Assembly: GCF_001423085.1 (NCBI RefSeq)
Contig: NZ_LMNU01000034.1
Location: forward strand, 1 to 64,000
Reading direction: 5' to 3'
DNA from: Methylobacterium sp. Leaf125
Lineage (GTDB): Bacteria > Pseudomonadota > Alphaproteobacteria > Rhizobiales > Beijerinckiaceae
DNA: 64,000 nucleotides
The position numbers and the translations under genes were made by a program. The notes under the pieces were generated by a model. It did not search any database, was not told the DNA's origin, and worked only from the letters and a program-made list of their open reading frames with translations. Below are positions 16,287 to 27,042 of this stretch, piece by piece. How positions within the stretch are numbered: position 1 is the stretch's first letter; every line of letters starts with the position of its first letter.

Positions 16287-17380
16287 GTAGCACAACAGCG
16301 CTCATGCTCGTCGGCCTCGATGGCAAAACCCTCTTCGCGCCGGATGGAAGCTGCAACGGACCGAACGGAAACGATACCCTGGGATCATCGACGTCAGCGA
16401 AGAGGCACATTCCCGCCTCGTCAATACTCTTCCCCTCGACAACGCGGTGTACGGCCCGCTAACGAACCTGCGGATCATGCCGAATGGACGCCTTGGCTTG
16501 GTCGCAAGTTCGGTACTGATGCGCCAAAAGGATGCAGTTTGGTACGCTCGCGCGGACAGTCGCCTACATGTCATCGATCTGACCACACCACCACCGCGCC
16601 TTATCGAAATGGTCAGGATTGGATGGTAACCCTGGGGCATCGCGATTTCGAAGGTCGGCGACTTGTCTCTCGTTGCGAACTGCGGAGGACGCAGCGTTAC
16701 CGTGCTGTCGATCGCCGCCGCAAAAGTGCGGTCAGTTGCACTGGTCGATGTCCTCAATGAAGCCGCCGCCGTCGTGTTTATGCCCAATGGTAGGCGTGGC
16801 TTCGTCGCGAAGTACAAGTCGGCGCGCGTCAGCGTCCTAGCGATCGATGCCACTTTGGGGCGGCATGAGACTGCGAACGATATGCCGTCGGTACCGAGGT
16901 CTACGGGCTCGACGTCACGCCCAACGGTACACTGACGCTGATCGGACATACCCGATAGGAGCAAAGAGACGGGCGCGCAGATAACAGCAGTATCTTACGA
17001 GCCGATGGTCGATACCCGAACATCTTCGATCACTGTGAAATTGGTGATACGCCAGAACTCTTAGTGCTTGCACCGGACGGTCTACATGCTTCAGTCACAG
17101 TCGTACGGGGTTCGAGCGCAGCGCATGCAAGTCTAGGCTACACACCAACGACTGGATTCGCGTCGCTGGCTAACCCTGACCAGAACGTATAGACCATATC
17201 CTAGGCCTACGCGGGACCGTCACACAGAGTATCTCGTTCAGTCCTTCGGGCAGTTATAGATATATCAAAAATTACGAAGACCAGAACTTTGGCATATTTC
17301 GCATTGCAGGCGGCATCTTGAATTATACAGGTGACCGCCTGACGCTCCCGGGCCAACCCGCATCCCTGGCCGGTGGATAG
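16287..17380 (+). pseudogene. decayed YVTN-type beta-propeller gene
   Basis: Pieces of one protein occur in order but in different frames. STTALMLVGLDGKTLFAPDG lies at about 16290, then VYGPLTNLRIMPNGRLGLVA (16450-16620), SVTVLSIAAAKV with VVFMPNGRRGFVAK (16660-16850), VYGLDVTPNGTL (16900), DTPELLVLAPDGLHASVTVV (17048-17110), and FSPSGSYRYIKNY with LNYTGDRLTLPGQPASL ending at TAG 17380. Repeats of 'PNG/PDG-x-x-A' blades are typical of secreted YVTN/lactonase-like propellers. At least three frameshifts and a stop at 16629 break the gene. Confidence 0.65.
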
Positions 17381-17782
17381 CAACCTCGATGTCAAAGGAG
17401 CCTTGCGGAAACAAACATGGCCGTTTTTTTCAAGGCACGCGAGAACGTCCCTGCTGACGAATGGGTAGATTGTCCCCGTCGTAATAACTATTTTGGCTTT
17501 CGCGACGATCGCTACTGGAACGCCTAACGTCTCTTTGCTGATCCAAGGCTCTTCCATCGGCGCTGGGACTTCCGCGCCATGCGTGACGTCGGACCCGGCG
17601 ACATTGTGATCTTCGCTGCGGGAAATGGAATACATCAAAGCGCAGCTCTCAGGGCGACTAATCGAGATCAACGTTGACTTTAGAGCTGCTGCTAAAGCCT
17701 TGCCAGCGGGCATATGCGCTGGCTATCGAGGTCCCGCGCCCATTTGAGAAGGCGAGACCTCGATCAGTCGCGAAGCGGTACT
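17381..17782. other. gene-free stretch between the propeller pseudogene and the MucR gene
   Basis: About 400 bases. The minus-strand open frame that spans it and runs into the pseudogene (17207-17713) has no ribosome-binding site or recognised motif and uses codons unlike neighbouring genes, so I treat it as a chance frame over decayed DNA. Confidence 0.35.
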
Positions 17783-18256
17783 TTAAGCTGCCTGCTTGCG
17801 ACCCTTGGTCTTCGGCGGCACCTCATCGTCCTCATTACGGTTGGCAACCTGACCCAAACCGATGGACTTCGCGAGTTCCGAACGCATGGCTGCGTAAGAC
17901 GGGGCAACCATCGGGTAATCCGCTGGGAGGCCGTACCGCTGCCGGTAGCTGTGTGGATCGAGGCCATGGCTGCTGAGGTGACGCTTCAGTGTCTTGTAGC
18001 TCTTGCCGTCGAGGAAGCTGACGATGCCGTCAGGCATCACAGACTTGCGGATTTGGGCAGGCGACGGCTTTTCCGGAGCGACCTCTTCCGCGACCTGAGC
18101 GGTACCGGCGACAAGGCCGTTGAGTGCTGCGTGCACGTTGCGGATCAGATCTGGTAGATCGGCGGTGCGGACTGGGTTGTTCGACACATACGCCGCGACG
18201 ATGTCCGCGGCGAGATCGACGAAGTCGGTCGTTTGAATTTCAGTGCTTTCGGACAT
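17783..18256 (-). CDS. MucR/Ros-family regulator lacking zinc-binding cysteines
   Basis: A 157-residue protein. Residues about 80-150 hold the family signature: DGKSYKTLKRHLSSHGLDPH, then YRQRYGLPADYPMVAPSYAA and LAKSIGLG. In zinc-binding Ros/MucR proteins a Cys-x2-Cys precedes the His pair; here the stretch reads IVSFLDGK, so both cysteines are replaced (Ser and Asp/Leu region), while the His residues remain. Zinc-free Ros homologues with this change are known from Mesorhizobium. The family binds AT-rich DNA and controls exopolysaccharide and surface genes as an H-NS-like silencer. The ATG at 18256 is chosen because the family domain starts shortly after. Confidence 0.85.
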   Translation of the reverse strand: MSESTEIQTTDFVDLAADIVAAYVSNNPVRTADLPDLIRNVHAALNGLVAGTAQVAEEVAPEKPSPAQIRKSVMPDGIVSFLDGKSYKTLKRHLSSHGLDPHSYRQRYGLPADYPMVAPSYAAMRSELAKSIGLGQVANRNEDDEVPPKTKGRKQAA

Positions 18257-18575
18257 GCGTAGTTTTCTTTTCCCTGTGCCCCCAAGGCCGCAGATCGCCC
18301 ATTTGTAGACATTTATCAAGCGGTCGAAGCCAAATTCGCTGATGAACATGCCTGACATGCGCATCACAGATAAGAGATGTCCACAACAGGGACTCTCGAG
18401 CTGGGAGGGTACTCGCGTTTATTGCTTCTGTGCTCAGGCGTTTCCGCCGGCACAACCATCGGGTCGCGTCGGATAGACCGAGCGTTGTCCGCGCGGCCTG
18501 ATCGGATGACGGACCCCGAAGAATCTCAAGTCATCGCATCACGCTCACGCGCCCTGAGATCCGGTGCTTGAGGGC
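18257..18575. other. intergenic region upstream of the MucR gene
   Basis: About 320 bases between the MucR gene and the carrier gene, both leftward. It should hold the mucR promoter, which in this family is often self-repressed through AT-rich sites. An AT-rich patch (TTTTCTTTTCC, 18263-18273) lies directly before the start. No other gene seen. Confidence 0.35.
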
Positions 18576-19946
18576 CTATACCCGGTCAGTCAGATCCTGG
18601 TTCTGCGCGATCCTATCCTGATGCATCTGACGCTCTAGCTGACGACGCCCAAGCCACAGGCCGTTCAGAAGCCATGCTACCGACAGAGGGACTGCCGTTA
18701 CGGCGACAGCGGTCGATCCGAACCCGAGAGCGGCGATCCCGGCGAATGACCAGGCCCCCAACTGGTCGCCGACCCGATATACCACCGTGTCGATGAAGTT
18801 CTTCGCTTTGTACCGATCCTCGCGCGGCACCACGGTAAAGAGTACTTCGCGGATTGGCCGGGCAATGGCGAAATTTCCGGCACGTCGCAGGACTTGGAAA
18901 ACCGCAATCGCCGCAATCGTCGGCGATACGGCCAAAGCAGCGAAACCGAGGATGCTGGCTGCGGGCAAGAGGGCCAGGGTCGGTCCTAAGCCAATCCGGC
19001 GCACGATCCGTCCCGTCAGGAAAAATTGCACGCCGAGCGTGAGGATATTCACCAACAAATCCACGCTGGCGAAAAAGGCTGTCTGAGATCCCCGATCGGA
19101 AAAGCTACGCTTGGCAATACCGGCTTGCTCGAAATACAGGAATGTCGAGGTGATCGAGAACAGCAACAGGAAAAGACTGATATTCAGAAGGTAGGGCGAG
19201 CGAAGCGTTCGCGTGATGCCCGCGAAAGCGCTGCCGCCGATGGCCCCGGCGGCCGGTGCATCGCCGGTGTGGGGTGCCTGGCGGAGTTGGCCCGACATTT
19301 GGGCGAGCCCGCGCATGCTGAAGACCGCGACTTCAAGAAGAACTGCGGCGCCGAGTAGCAGGGCCCAGGTCGGCGCGTCGCGGGCGAGGATGGCAGTCGT
19401 GGCCGAGCCCGTGATGGCACCGAGCGTCGCTCCGGCGGCAATGAACGCGAAAAGCCGCTTTCCTTGTTCCGCTGAGAAGACATCAACGATGGTGGCCCAA
19501 AAAACCGAGACGACGAATAAGTTAAAGATCGACAACCAAATGAAGAAAGCACGACCAATCCATATATTCCCCTCCGGACCCGCGATGTACAAAGCGGCGG
19601 CGAACACGAGAATGTTCGCTGCAAAGAATCGGTAGGTGAGCGGCACGAACCGCGCTCGTGGAAGAGTCTTCACCAGCCAAGCAAATGGCACGTTGAGGGC
19701 CAGCATTCCCGCCAGGGTGCCCGTGAAGAGCCAGGGCAGGTTCTCGATGCCGCCTGCCACGCCCATCTGGTCACGGATTGGCCGGAGGACGTAATAAGCC
19801 GCCAGGATCGAAAAAATGTAGGCCCACGACCAGGCAAGAGCTGGTCCCTCGCCTGGCCGCACATCGACGAGGCGTCGAAGCCAATCAGAGGCACGCTGCC
19901 CCGCCGGCGCTTCGTGCGAGGCACTGGTGGAGGTATCATCGCTCAA
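18576..19946 (-). CDS. MFS / ATP-ADP-carrier-like (NTT) membrane transporter
   Basis: A 456-residue protein with about 12 hydrophobic segments. The N-terminal part has SWAYIFSILAAYYVLRPIRD, the hallmark of the NTT/TLC-related branch found widely in free-living proteobacteria. Later FWATIVDVFSAEQGKRLFAF and IREVLFTVVPREDRYKAKNFID are also characteristic. True NTT proteins exchange ATP/ADP in intracellular bacteria; in free-living species the substrate is not known. The start overlaps the stop of the next upstream gene by four bases (19943-19946), so it is coupled to the two oxidoreductases. Confidence 0.8.
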   Translation of the reverse strand: MSDDTSTSASHEAPAGQRASDWLRRLVDVRPGEGPALAWSWAYIFSILAAYYVLRPIRDQMGVAGGIENLPWLFTGTLAGMLALNVPFAWLVKTLPRARFVPLTYRFFAANILVFAAALYIAGPEGNIWIGRAFFIWLSIFNLFVVSVFWATIVDVFSAEQGKRLFAFIAAGATLGAITGSATTAILARDAPTWALLLGAAVLLEVAVFSMRGLAQMSGQLRQAPHTGDAPAAGAIGGSAFAGITRTLRSPYLLNISLFLLLFSITSTFLYFEQAGIAKRSFSDRGSQTAFFASVDLLVNILTLGVQFFLTGRIVRRIGLGPTLALLPAASILGFAALAVSPTIAAIAVFQVLRRAGNFAIARPIREVLFTVVPREDRYKAKNFIDTVVYRVGDQLGAWSFAGIAALGFGSTAVAVTAVPLSVAWLLNGLWLGRRQLERQMHQDRIAQNQDLTDRV

Positions 19947-20677
19947 GGGGTAACACCGAGGCGCGCGCGCATGTCGGGAGCGGTGAGTTCGAGACCGAAG
20001 CCGGCAGACCCCATGGCGAAGCTGTCGGCCTTCTGAAGTGATCCAACCACCACAGGATCGAAGCCCGCATCGGTAACGAGCTTCGACACTGCCGTTACGG
20101 CTTGCGGATCGTCGCCTGCGAGGGGGATCGCCATCTGCGCCCCCTCGCGGTGAGCATTTTTGGCGAACACCTTGTAGTTGGCTGCGTTGAAGGCGCGGAC
20201 GATTAGCGCTTTGTCCAAATACTTGGCGGAGACTGCGGCGATGCCGCGTGCCTGGACCTCGCCGTAAACCTCGCCGTCGCGGGCCTGAGTGGCGTTGCCG
20301 GCGTCGATCACAATCTTGTTCTTCAGGGCCGCGCCATGGTCCTGGGCAATCTGAGGATACGCTTTGTAGGGGACGGCAATGAGTATGACGTCGCCGAAAG
20401 CAATTGCCTCTGCCGGCGTCCCAGCGCGGGCGTTAGGTCCAAGGCCCTCGACGAGGTTCTTCAACTCTTCCGGATGCCGGGACGACAGCATCACTGCATG
20501 GCCGGCCTTGGCCCAGAGACCGCCAAGGGTGCCGCCGATGTTGCCGGCGCCGATGATACCAATGCGCGCCGGCGCAGAGGCCGTCTGCGCCCAACCAGGG
20601 CCGCCAAGGGCCACGGCCAAGGTCGCGCCCGCGGCGAGCGCAAGAATCAAGCGGCGTGTCACGAACTTAGAGTGCAT
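19943..20677 (-). CDS. exported NADPH-dependent F420-reductase-like oxidoreductase
   Basis: A 244-residue protein. Residues 1-30 (TRRLILALAAGATLAVALGG) form a signal peptide with a twin Arg. Then RIGIIGAGNIGGTLGGLWAKAG gives the dinucleotide-binding GxGxxG and SSRHPEEL the NADP 2'-phosphate pocket (Ser-Arg-His). LVRAFNAANYKVFA is typical of the family. The start ATG at 20677 lies inside the end of the upstream aldo/keto reductase gene (11-base overlap). Presence of a signal peptide on a nucleotide-cofactor enzyme implies export of the folded, cofactor-loaded protein by Tat. Confidence 0.75.
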   Translation of the reverse strand: MHSKFVTRRLILALAAGATLAVALGGPGWAQTASAPARIGIIGAGNIGGTLGGLWAKAGHAVMLSSRHPEELKNLVEGLGPNARAGTPAEAIAFGDVILIAVPYKAYPQIAQDHGAALKNKIVIDAGNATQARDGEVYGEVQARGIAAVSAKYLDKALIVRAFNAANYKVFAKNAHREGAQMAIPLAGDDPQAVTAVSKLVTDAGFDPVVVGSLQKADSFAMGSAGFGLELTAPDMRARLGVTP

Positions 20678-21596
20678 CGACGAGGGCCTCCATGCGAGTG
20701 CGTTGCGCGGCATCGGGTAGACGGCCCTGCGCGGCACCGAGGTTGTCCTCGACATAGGTGGCCTTGGCCATACCGGGAATTGGGCAGGTCACAGCCTCAT
20801 GCGCGAGGACGTATTTCAGGAAGAATTGCGGCCAGCTCGCGCAGTCGAACTCGGCGGCCCAGGGCGGAAGTGCGCGCCCCTGCACAGCCTTGAACAAGCG
20901 GTCGCGTCCGAACGGAACGTTGACCATCACGGCTACACCGCGCTCCTTCGCCAAGGGTAAGATGCGCTCGGCAGCGCCGCGATCGTCGAGAGCGTAATTC
21001 ACCTGAATGAAATCCAGGGTCTCGCGGGTCATCAGGGCTTCGAGATCCGCGAGCTGACTATCGCGCCAAACCGTTGCACCGAGGTAACGGATCTTCCCCT
21101 GTGTCTTCAGATCGCGAAGGGTCGCAAGGTTTGTATCCGGATCGATGATGTTGTGGACCGCGACGAGGTCGATCACCGACGTTTTCAGGCGCTGGAAGGA
21201 TCGTGCGATCTCCGCAACAGCTGCCTCACGGCCCTGTGTCCCAACCTTGCTGCACAGAAACACCTTCTCGCGCAGGCCATCCTGGCTCAGGATCAGTCCG
21301 AGTACGTCCTCTGCGGTGCCGTAGCTCGGCGCGGTATCGATGACCGTTCCGCCGAGCGAAACGAACCTCTGCACCGCCTCGCGCAACGGCGCGATCTTCT
21401 CTGGCGTCGGCTCGACTTCGTACCGACGCGACGTACCGATCCCGATCACCGGCAGGCTTTCGCCTGAAGAGGGAATCGCTCGGTGAAGTAATTTGGAGGA
21501 TCGCTCAGTGCCAGCCATCGCCCTGTTCTTTAGCAAAACCGCAGACAGGGGCAGAAGGCCTGCGCCGGCGACGAGGGTGCGTCGAGAGGGATGCAT
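20667..21596 (-). CDS. exported aldo/keto reductase
   Basis: A 309-residue protein. The N-terminus SRRTLVAGAGLLPLSAVLL is a Tat-like signal. The AKR fold follows: GGTVIDTAPSYGTAEDVLG holds the catalytic Asp and Tyr, VFLCSKVG the Lys, and LDFIQVNYALDDRGAAERIL the later barrel strands. C-terminal residues FFLKYVLAHEAVTCPIPGM match this family. I chose the ATG at 21596 (GGAG 11 bases upstream) because the signal peptide then begins at the N-terminus. First gene of a three-gene leftward operon with the F420-reductase-like protein and the carrier. Confidence 0.75.
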   Translation of the reverse strand: MHPSRRTLVAGAGLLPLSAVLLKNRAMAGTERSSKLLHRAIPSSGESLPVIGIGTSRRYEVEPTPEKIAPLREAVQRFVSLGGTVIDTAPSYGTAEDVLGLILSQDGLREKVFLCSKVGTQGREAAVAEIARSFQRLKTSVIDLVAVHNIIDPDTNLATLRDLKTQGKIRYLGATVWRDSQLADLEALMTRETLDFIQVNYALDDRGAAERILPLAKERGVAVMVNVPFGRDRLFKAVQGRALPPWAAEFDCASWPQFFLKYVLAHEAVTCPIPGMAKATYVEDNLGAAQGRLPDAAQRTRMEALVDAL

Positions 21597-21738
21597 CAGG
21601 ACACGAACTCCAGCGAAGACGAGCGTCTGCATCATCTAGGGCCGGGCACCGGACTTCGACATATCCTCTGGCGCACGGATCGTGCCGAAGGCAGCAGGAC
21701 GCGCGTGAAGACGTATCCGTCCCCCCGGAGCGGCGGTC

Positions 21739-23646
<1,908 letters not shown>

Positions 23647-23656
23647 GCGACAGTAG

Positions 23657-23708
23657 CACGAGATCTCGTTACTACCGTCACGAAATCTCGCAAAGCACGA
23701 GATCACGT
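23657..23708. promoter_or_regulatory. three upstream activator boxes (ACGARATCNCGY)
   Basis: Three related boxes lie at 23657-23669 (CACGAGATCTCGT, containing the perfect 12-base palindrome ACGAGATCTCGT), 23679-23690 (CACGAAATCTCG) and 23696-23707 (CACGAGATCACG). Starts are 22 and 17 bases apart. They lie 60-110 bases upstream of the sigma-54 promoter at 23767, the normal distance for enhancer sites, and next to the activator's own start, so autoregulation is also possible. Confidence 0.7.
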
Positions 23709-23766
23709 GAAAGCATCAAGATGGTATAAGCGCTCGCATCCATTGATAAATTTCTGAAATTCTACC

Positions 23767-23781
23767 TGGCACGGCGATTGC
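23767..23781 (+). promoter_or_regulatory. sigma-54 promoter of the cyanate operon
   Basis: TGGCAC (23767-23772) and TTGC (23778-23781), separated by five bases, match the -24/-12 consensus exactly (TGGCAC-N5-TTGC). Transcription should start at about 23793, some 23 bases before the first gene's ATG. Confidence 0.85.
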
Positions 23782-23815
23782 TCACAGGGCCGCACCAGCT
23801 TGCGGTGAGGCAGCC

Positions 23816-25177
23816 ATGGCTCTGTTCGACAATCCCTTCGATGCGTCCCGTCGCTTGAACCGGGGCGGCTGTTCGTGCGGCGCCCACCCCTCGCAGTCCG
23901 AGCATGATGCCGGCTTGCCCAGCGGTGATGCTGCGATGGAGCGGGTCGTCGAGAGCACGGTGATGCGCGCGCTCTTTCCGCACGATGCCGAGCGGCGCGC
24001 TTTCCTGCGCAGCGTCGGCGCCGCCACCGCCCTAGCCGCCGTCAGCCAGTTCCTGCCGACCCGCTTCGTCGCGGAAGCTTTCGCCGAAGGCGGCAAGCCG
24101 GAGAAGACCGATCTGAAGATCGGGTTCATCCCCATCACCTGCGCCACGCCGATCATCATGGCCAAGCCGATGGGCTTCTACGAGAAGCAGGGCCTCAACG
24201 TCGACGTGGTGAAGACCGCCGGTTGGGCGGTGATCCGTGACAAGACCCTCAACCGCGAATACGACGCCGCCCACATGCTGGCGCCGATGCCGATCGCGAT
24301 CTCCCTCGGCGTCGGCTCGAACCCGCAGCCCTACACGATGCCGGCGGTGGAGAACGTCAACGGTCAGGCGATCACGCTGGCCATGAAGCACAAGGATCGG
24401 CGCGACCCGAAGGATTGGAAGGGCTTCAAGCTCGCGGTGCCGTTCGACTACTCGATGCACAACTACCTGCTGCGCTACTACCTCGCCGAGGCCGGGATCG
24501 ACCCGGACACCGACGTTCAGATCCGCGCGGTCCCGCCGCCCGAGATGGTCGCGAACCTGCGGGCCGACAACATCGACGGCTTCCTCGCCCCCGATCCGGT
24601 GAACCAGCGCGCGGTCTATGACGGCGTCGGCTTCATCCACATCCTGTCGAAGGAGATCTGGGATCGGCATCCCTGCTGCGCCTTCGCGGCGTCGCAGGAC
24701 TTCGTCACCCAGACACCGAACACCTACGCGGCCCTGCTGCGGGCGATCATCGAAGCCACCACCTACGCGTCGAAGGCGGAGAATCGGAAGGAGATCGCCG
24801 CCCAGATCGCGCCGGCCAACTACCTGAACCAGCCGGTCACCGTGGTGGAACAGGTCCTCACCGGCACCTTCGCGGACGGGCTCGGCAGCGTGCGCAAGGT
24901 GCCGGACCGCGTCGATTTCGATGCCTTCCCCTGGCAGTCCTTCGCCGTCTGGATCATGACCCAGATGCAGCGCTGGGGTCAGATCAAGGGCGACGTCGAC
25001 TACGCGACCGTGGCGGCCAAGGTTTACCTCGCCACCGACGCCGCGAAGCTGATGAAGCAGAACGGCCTCACGCCGCCCGAGACCACCACGAAGACCTTCG
25101 TGGTCATGGGCAAGACCTTCGATCCGGCCAAGCCGAAGGAATACCTCGACTCCTTCAAGATCAAGCGGGCAGGCTGA
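23816..25177 (+). CDS. cyanate/nitrate-type ABC transporter substrate-binding protein
   Basis: A 453-residue protein of the NrtA/CmpA/CynA branch. The N-terminus carries CSCGAHPSQSEHD and VVESTVMRALFP before a Tat signal RRAFLRSVGAATALAAVSQF; this long pre-signal is typical of the branch in alphaproteobacteria. The binding domain begins KTDLKIGFIPITCATPIIMA and contains VPFDYSMHNYLLRYYLAEAG. In this locus, with cyanase at the operon end, cyanate is the most likely ligand; nitrate or bicarbonate are alternatives. First gene behind the sigma-54 promoter. Confidence 0.85.
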   Translation: MALFDNPFDASRRLNRGGCSCGAHPSQSEHDAGLPSGDAAMERVVESTVMRALFPHDAERRAFLRSVGAATALAAVSQFLPTRFVAEAFAEGGKPEKTDLKIGFIPITCATPIIMAKPMGFYEKQGLNVDVVKTAGWAVIRDKTLNREYDAAHMLAPMPIAISLGVGSNPQPYTMPAVENVNGQAITLAMKHKDRRDPKDWKGFKLAVPFDYSMHNYLLRYYLAEAGIDPDTDVQIRAVPPPEMVANLRADNIDGFLAPDPVNQRAVYDGVGFIHILSKEIWDRHPCCAFAASQDFVTQTPNTYAALLRAIIEATTYASKAENRKEIAAQIAPANYLNQPVTVVEQVLTGTFADGLGSVRKVPDRVDFDAFPWQSFAVWIMTQMQRWGQIKGDVDYATVAAKVYLATDAAKLMKQNGLTPPETTTKTFVVMGKTFDPAKPKEYLDSFKIKRAG

Positions 25178-25180
25178 GCC

Positions 25181-26020
25181 ATGGCCGCGAGCCTCTCCCT
25201 TCGCGCCGGCCTCGTCTCGCTGGCTTTGCTCCTGGCGTTCCTGCTCACCTGGCAGATCGCGGTCGGGGGCACGGCCAAGACCGAGGCGATGGATCCGGAA
25301 TATGCCGCCCTGATGGGCGCGAGCGCCACCACTGGAAAGTCGGCCATGCCGGGCCCGCTCGACGTCGGCGCCACCCTGTGGAAGCACCTGAAAGACCCGT
25401 TCTACGACCGGGGCCCCAACGACAAGGGCCTGGGTATCCAGCTCGCCTACTCCGTCGGCCGCGTCGCGCTCGGCTACGGCCTCGCCGTCTTGGTGGCGAT
25501 CCCGATCGGCTTCCTCATCGGCATGTCACCCCTGATGAACCGGGCGCTCGATCCCTTCATCCAGCTCCTGAAGCCTGTCTCGCCACTCGCCTGGATGCCG
25601 CTCGCCCTCTACACGATCAAGGATTCCGGCCTGTCGGCGATCTTCGTGATCTTCATCTGCTCGCTCTGGCCGATGCTGATCAACACCGCCTTCGGCGTCG
25701 CCGGCACCCGGCGCGAGTGGCTCAACGTCGCCCGCACCCTGGAGGTCGGCCCGTTCCGGCGGGCCGTCACGGTGATCCTGCCGGCGGCCGCCCCCACCAT
25801 CCTCACCGGGATGCGCATCTCGATCGGCATCGCCTGGCTCGTCATCGTGGCGGCCGAGATGCTCGTGGGCGGCACCGGCATCGGCTACTTCGTCTGGAAC
25901 GAGTGGAACAACCTCTCGATCACCAACGTGATCACCTCGATCCTGGTGATCGGCCTCGTCGGCATGATCCTCGACCAACTGCTGGCCCGGGCGCAGCGCC
26001 TCGTCACGTTTCCGGAGTGA
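25181..26020 (+). CDS. ABC transporter permease (cyanate/nitrate type)
   Basis: A 279-residue membrane protein with six hydrophobic segments. The EAA loop reads EWLNVARTLEVGPFRRAVTVILPAA-type with the conserved Gly (GPFRRAVTVILPAAAPTI) that contacts the ATPase. It is of the NrtB/SsuC class. Its ATG follows the previous stop by three bases, so it is translated with the binding protein. Confidence 0.88.
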   Translation: MAASLSLRAGLVSLALLLAFLLTWQIAVGGTAKTEAMDPEYAALMGASATTGKSAMPGPLDVGATLWKHLKDPFYDRGPNDKGLGIQLAYSVGRVALGYGLAVLVAIPIGFLIGMSPLMNRALDPFIQLLKPVSPLAWMPLALYTIKDSGLSAIFVIFICSLWPMLINTAFGVAGTRREWLNVARTLEVGPFRRAVTVILPAAAPTILTGMRISIGIAWLVIVAAEMLVGGTGIGYFVWNEWNNLSITNVITSILVIGLVGMILDQLLARAQRLVTFPE

Positions 26021-26025
26021 GCGCA

Positions 26026-27006
26026 ATGGTCACGCTGCTCCCCTTCCACAGCCCCTCCGCAGACCAGGCCGACGAGGCCCGCATGTCGTCCCAGACCATG
26101 CCGTCCTCGGAGAAGTTCATCTCGATCGAGGGCATCGCCCGGCGCTATCCGGCGCCGGGGGGCAAGAGCAACACGGTGTTCGAGAACCTGTGGCTGCCCA
26201 TGCGCCGGGGCGAGTTCGTCTGCATGATCGGCCATTCCGGCTGCGGCAAGACCACCGTGCTCAACATCCTGGCCGGGCTCGAGGCCCCCAGCGAGGGCGT
26301 CGTCATCGTCGATGGGCAGGCCATCGATGGCACCAGCCTCGACCGGGCCGTCATCTTCCAGGGCCACGCGCTGCTACCCTGGCGTACGGTGCTGGGCAAC
26401 GTCGCCTACGCGGTGTCGTCGCGCTGGCGGAAGGCGGCCAAGCCCGAGGTCACGGCACGCGCGCAGGATGCGATCGCCACGGTGGGCCTCGCGGGCTCCG
26501 AGCACAAGCGCCCCTCCGAGCTCTCCGGAGGCATGAAGCAGCGCGTCGGCATCGCGCGCGCCCTCGCGATCGAGCCCAAGATCCTGCTGATGGACGAGCC
26601 GTTCTCCGCTCTCGATGCGCTGACGCGCGGAACGCTCCAGGACGAGGTTCGGCGGATCTGCGTGGAGACCGGTCAGACCGTCTTCATGATCACCCACGAC
26701 GTCGACGAGGCGATCTACCTCGCCGACCGCATCGTCCTGATGACCAACGGCCCGCAGGCCAAGGTCGCGGAGATCGTCGAGAATCCGCTCCCGAAGTCCC
26801 GGGACCGCACTCAGCTGCACCATGCCCCGGGCTACTACGCCCTGCGCAATCACCTGATGGATTTTCTCGTCAGCCGCTCGAAGACGCTGCGGGACGCGAT
26901 GCCGGCCGGCTACGACCCGCGTCATCCCCCAGTGATCCGGCCGAGCCTCACTGAGGTCGAGGGCGCCGCTCCGGCCGCCGACACCGCGCCAGCGCGACGC
27001 GCCTGA
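26026..27006 (+). CDS. ABC transporter ATP-binding protein (cyanate/nitrate type)
   Basis: A 326-residue ATPase. Walker A GHSGCGKT, Q-loop FQGHALLPWRTVLGNVAYAV, signature LSGGMKQRVGIARALA and Walker B LLMDEPFSALDALTR, followed by the switch His in FMITHDVDEA. These place it in the NrtD/SsuB/TauB group. The ATG at 26026 follows GGAG and lies five bases after the permease stop; the frame remains open upstream without meaning. The C-terminal extension of about 50 residues is Pro/Ala-rich. Confidence 0.88.
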   Translation: MVTLLPFHSPSADQADEARMSSQTMPSSEKFISIEGIARRYPAPGGKSNTVFENLWLPMRRGEFVCMIGHSGCGKTTVLNILAGLEAPSEGVVIVDGQAIDGTSLDRAVIFQGHALLPWRTVLGNVAYAVSSRWRKAAKPEVTARAQDAIATVGLAGSEHKRPSELSGGMKQRVGIARALAIEPKILLMDEPFSALDALTRGTLQDEVRRICVETGQTVFMITHDVDEAIYLADRIVLMTNGPQAKVAEIVENPLPKSRDRTQLHHAPGYYALRNHLMDFLVSRSKTLRDAMPAGYDPRHPPVIRPSLTEVEGAAPAADTAPARRA

Positions 27007-27042
27007 TCTTTCCCTTTCCCACCCACCACGGAGACGCAAGCC

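Noticed and set aside
17207..17713. A 168-residue minus-strand open frame
   Set aside because: It covers the end of the propeller pseudogene, whose residues read clearly on the plus strand; no ribosome-binding site or motif.
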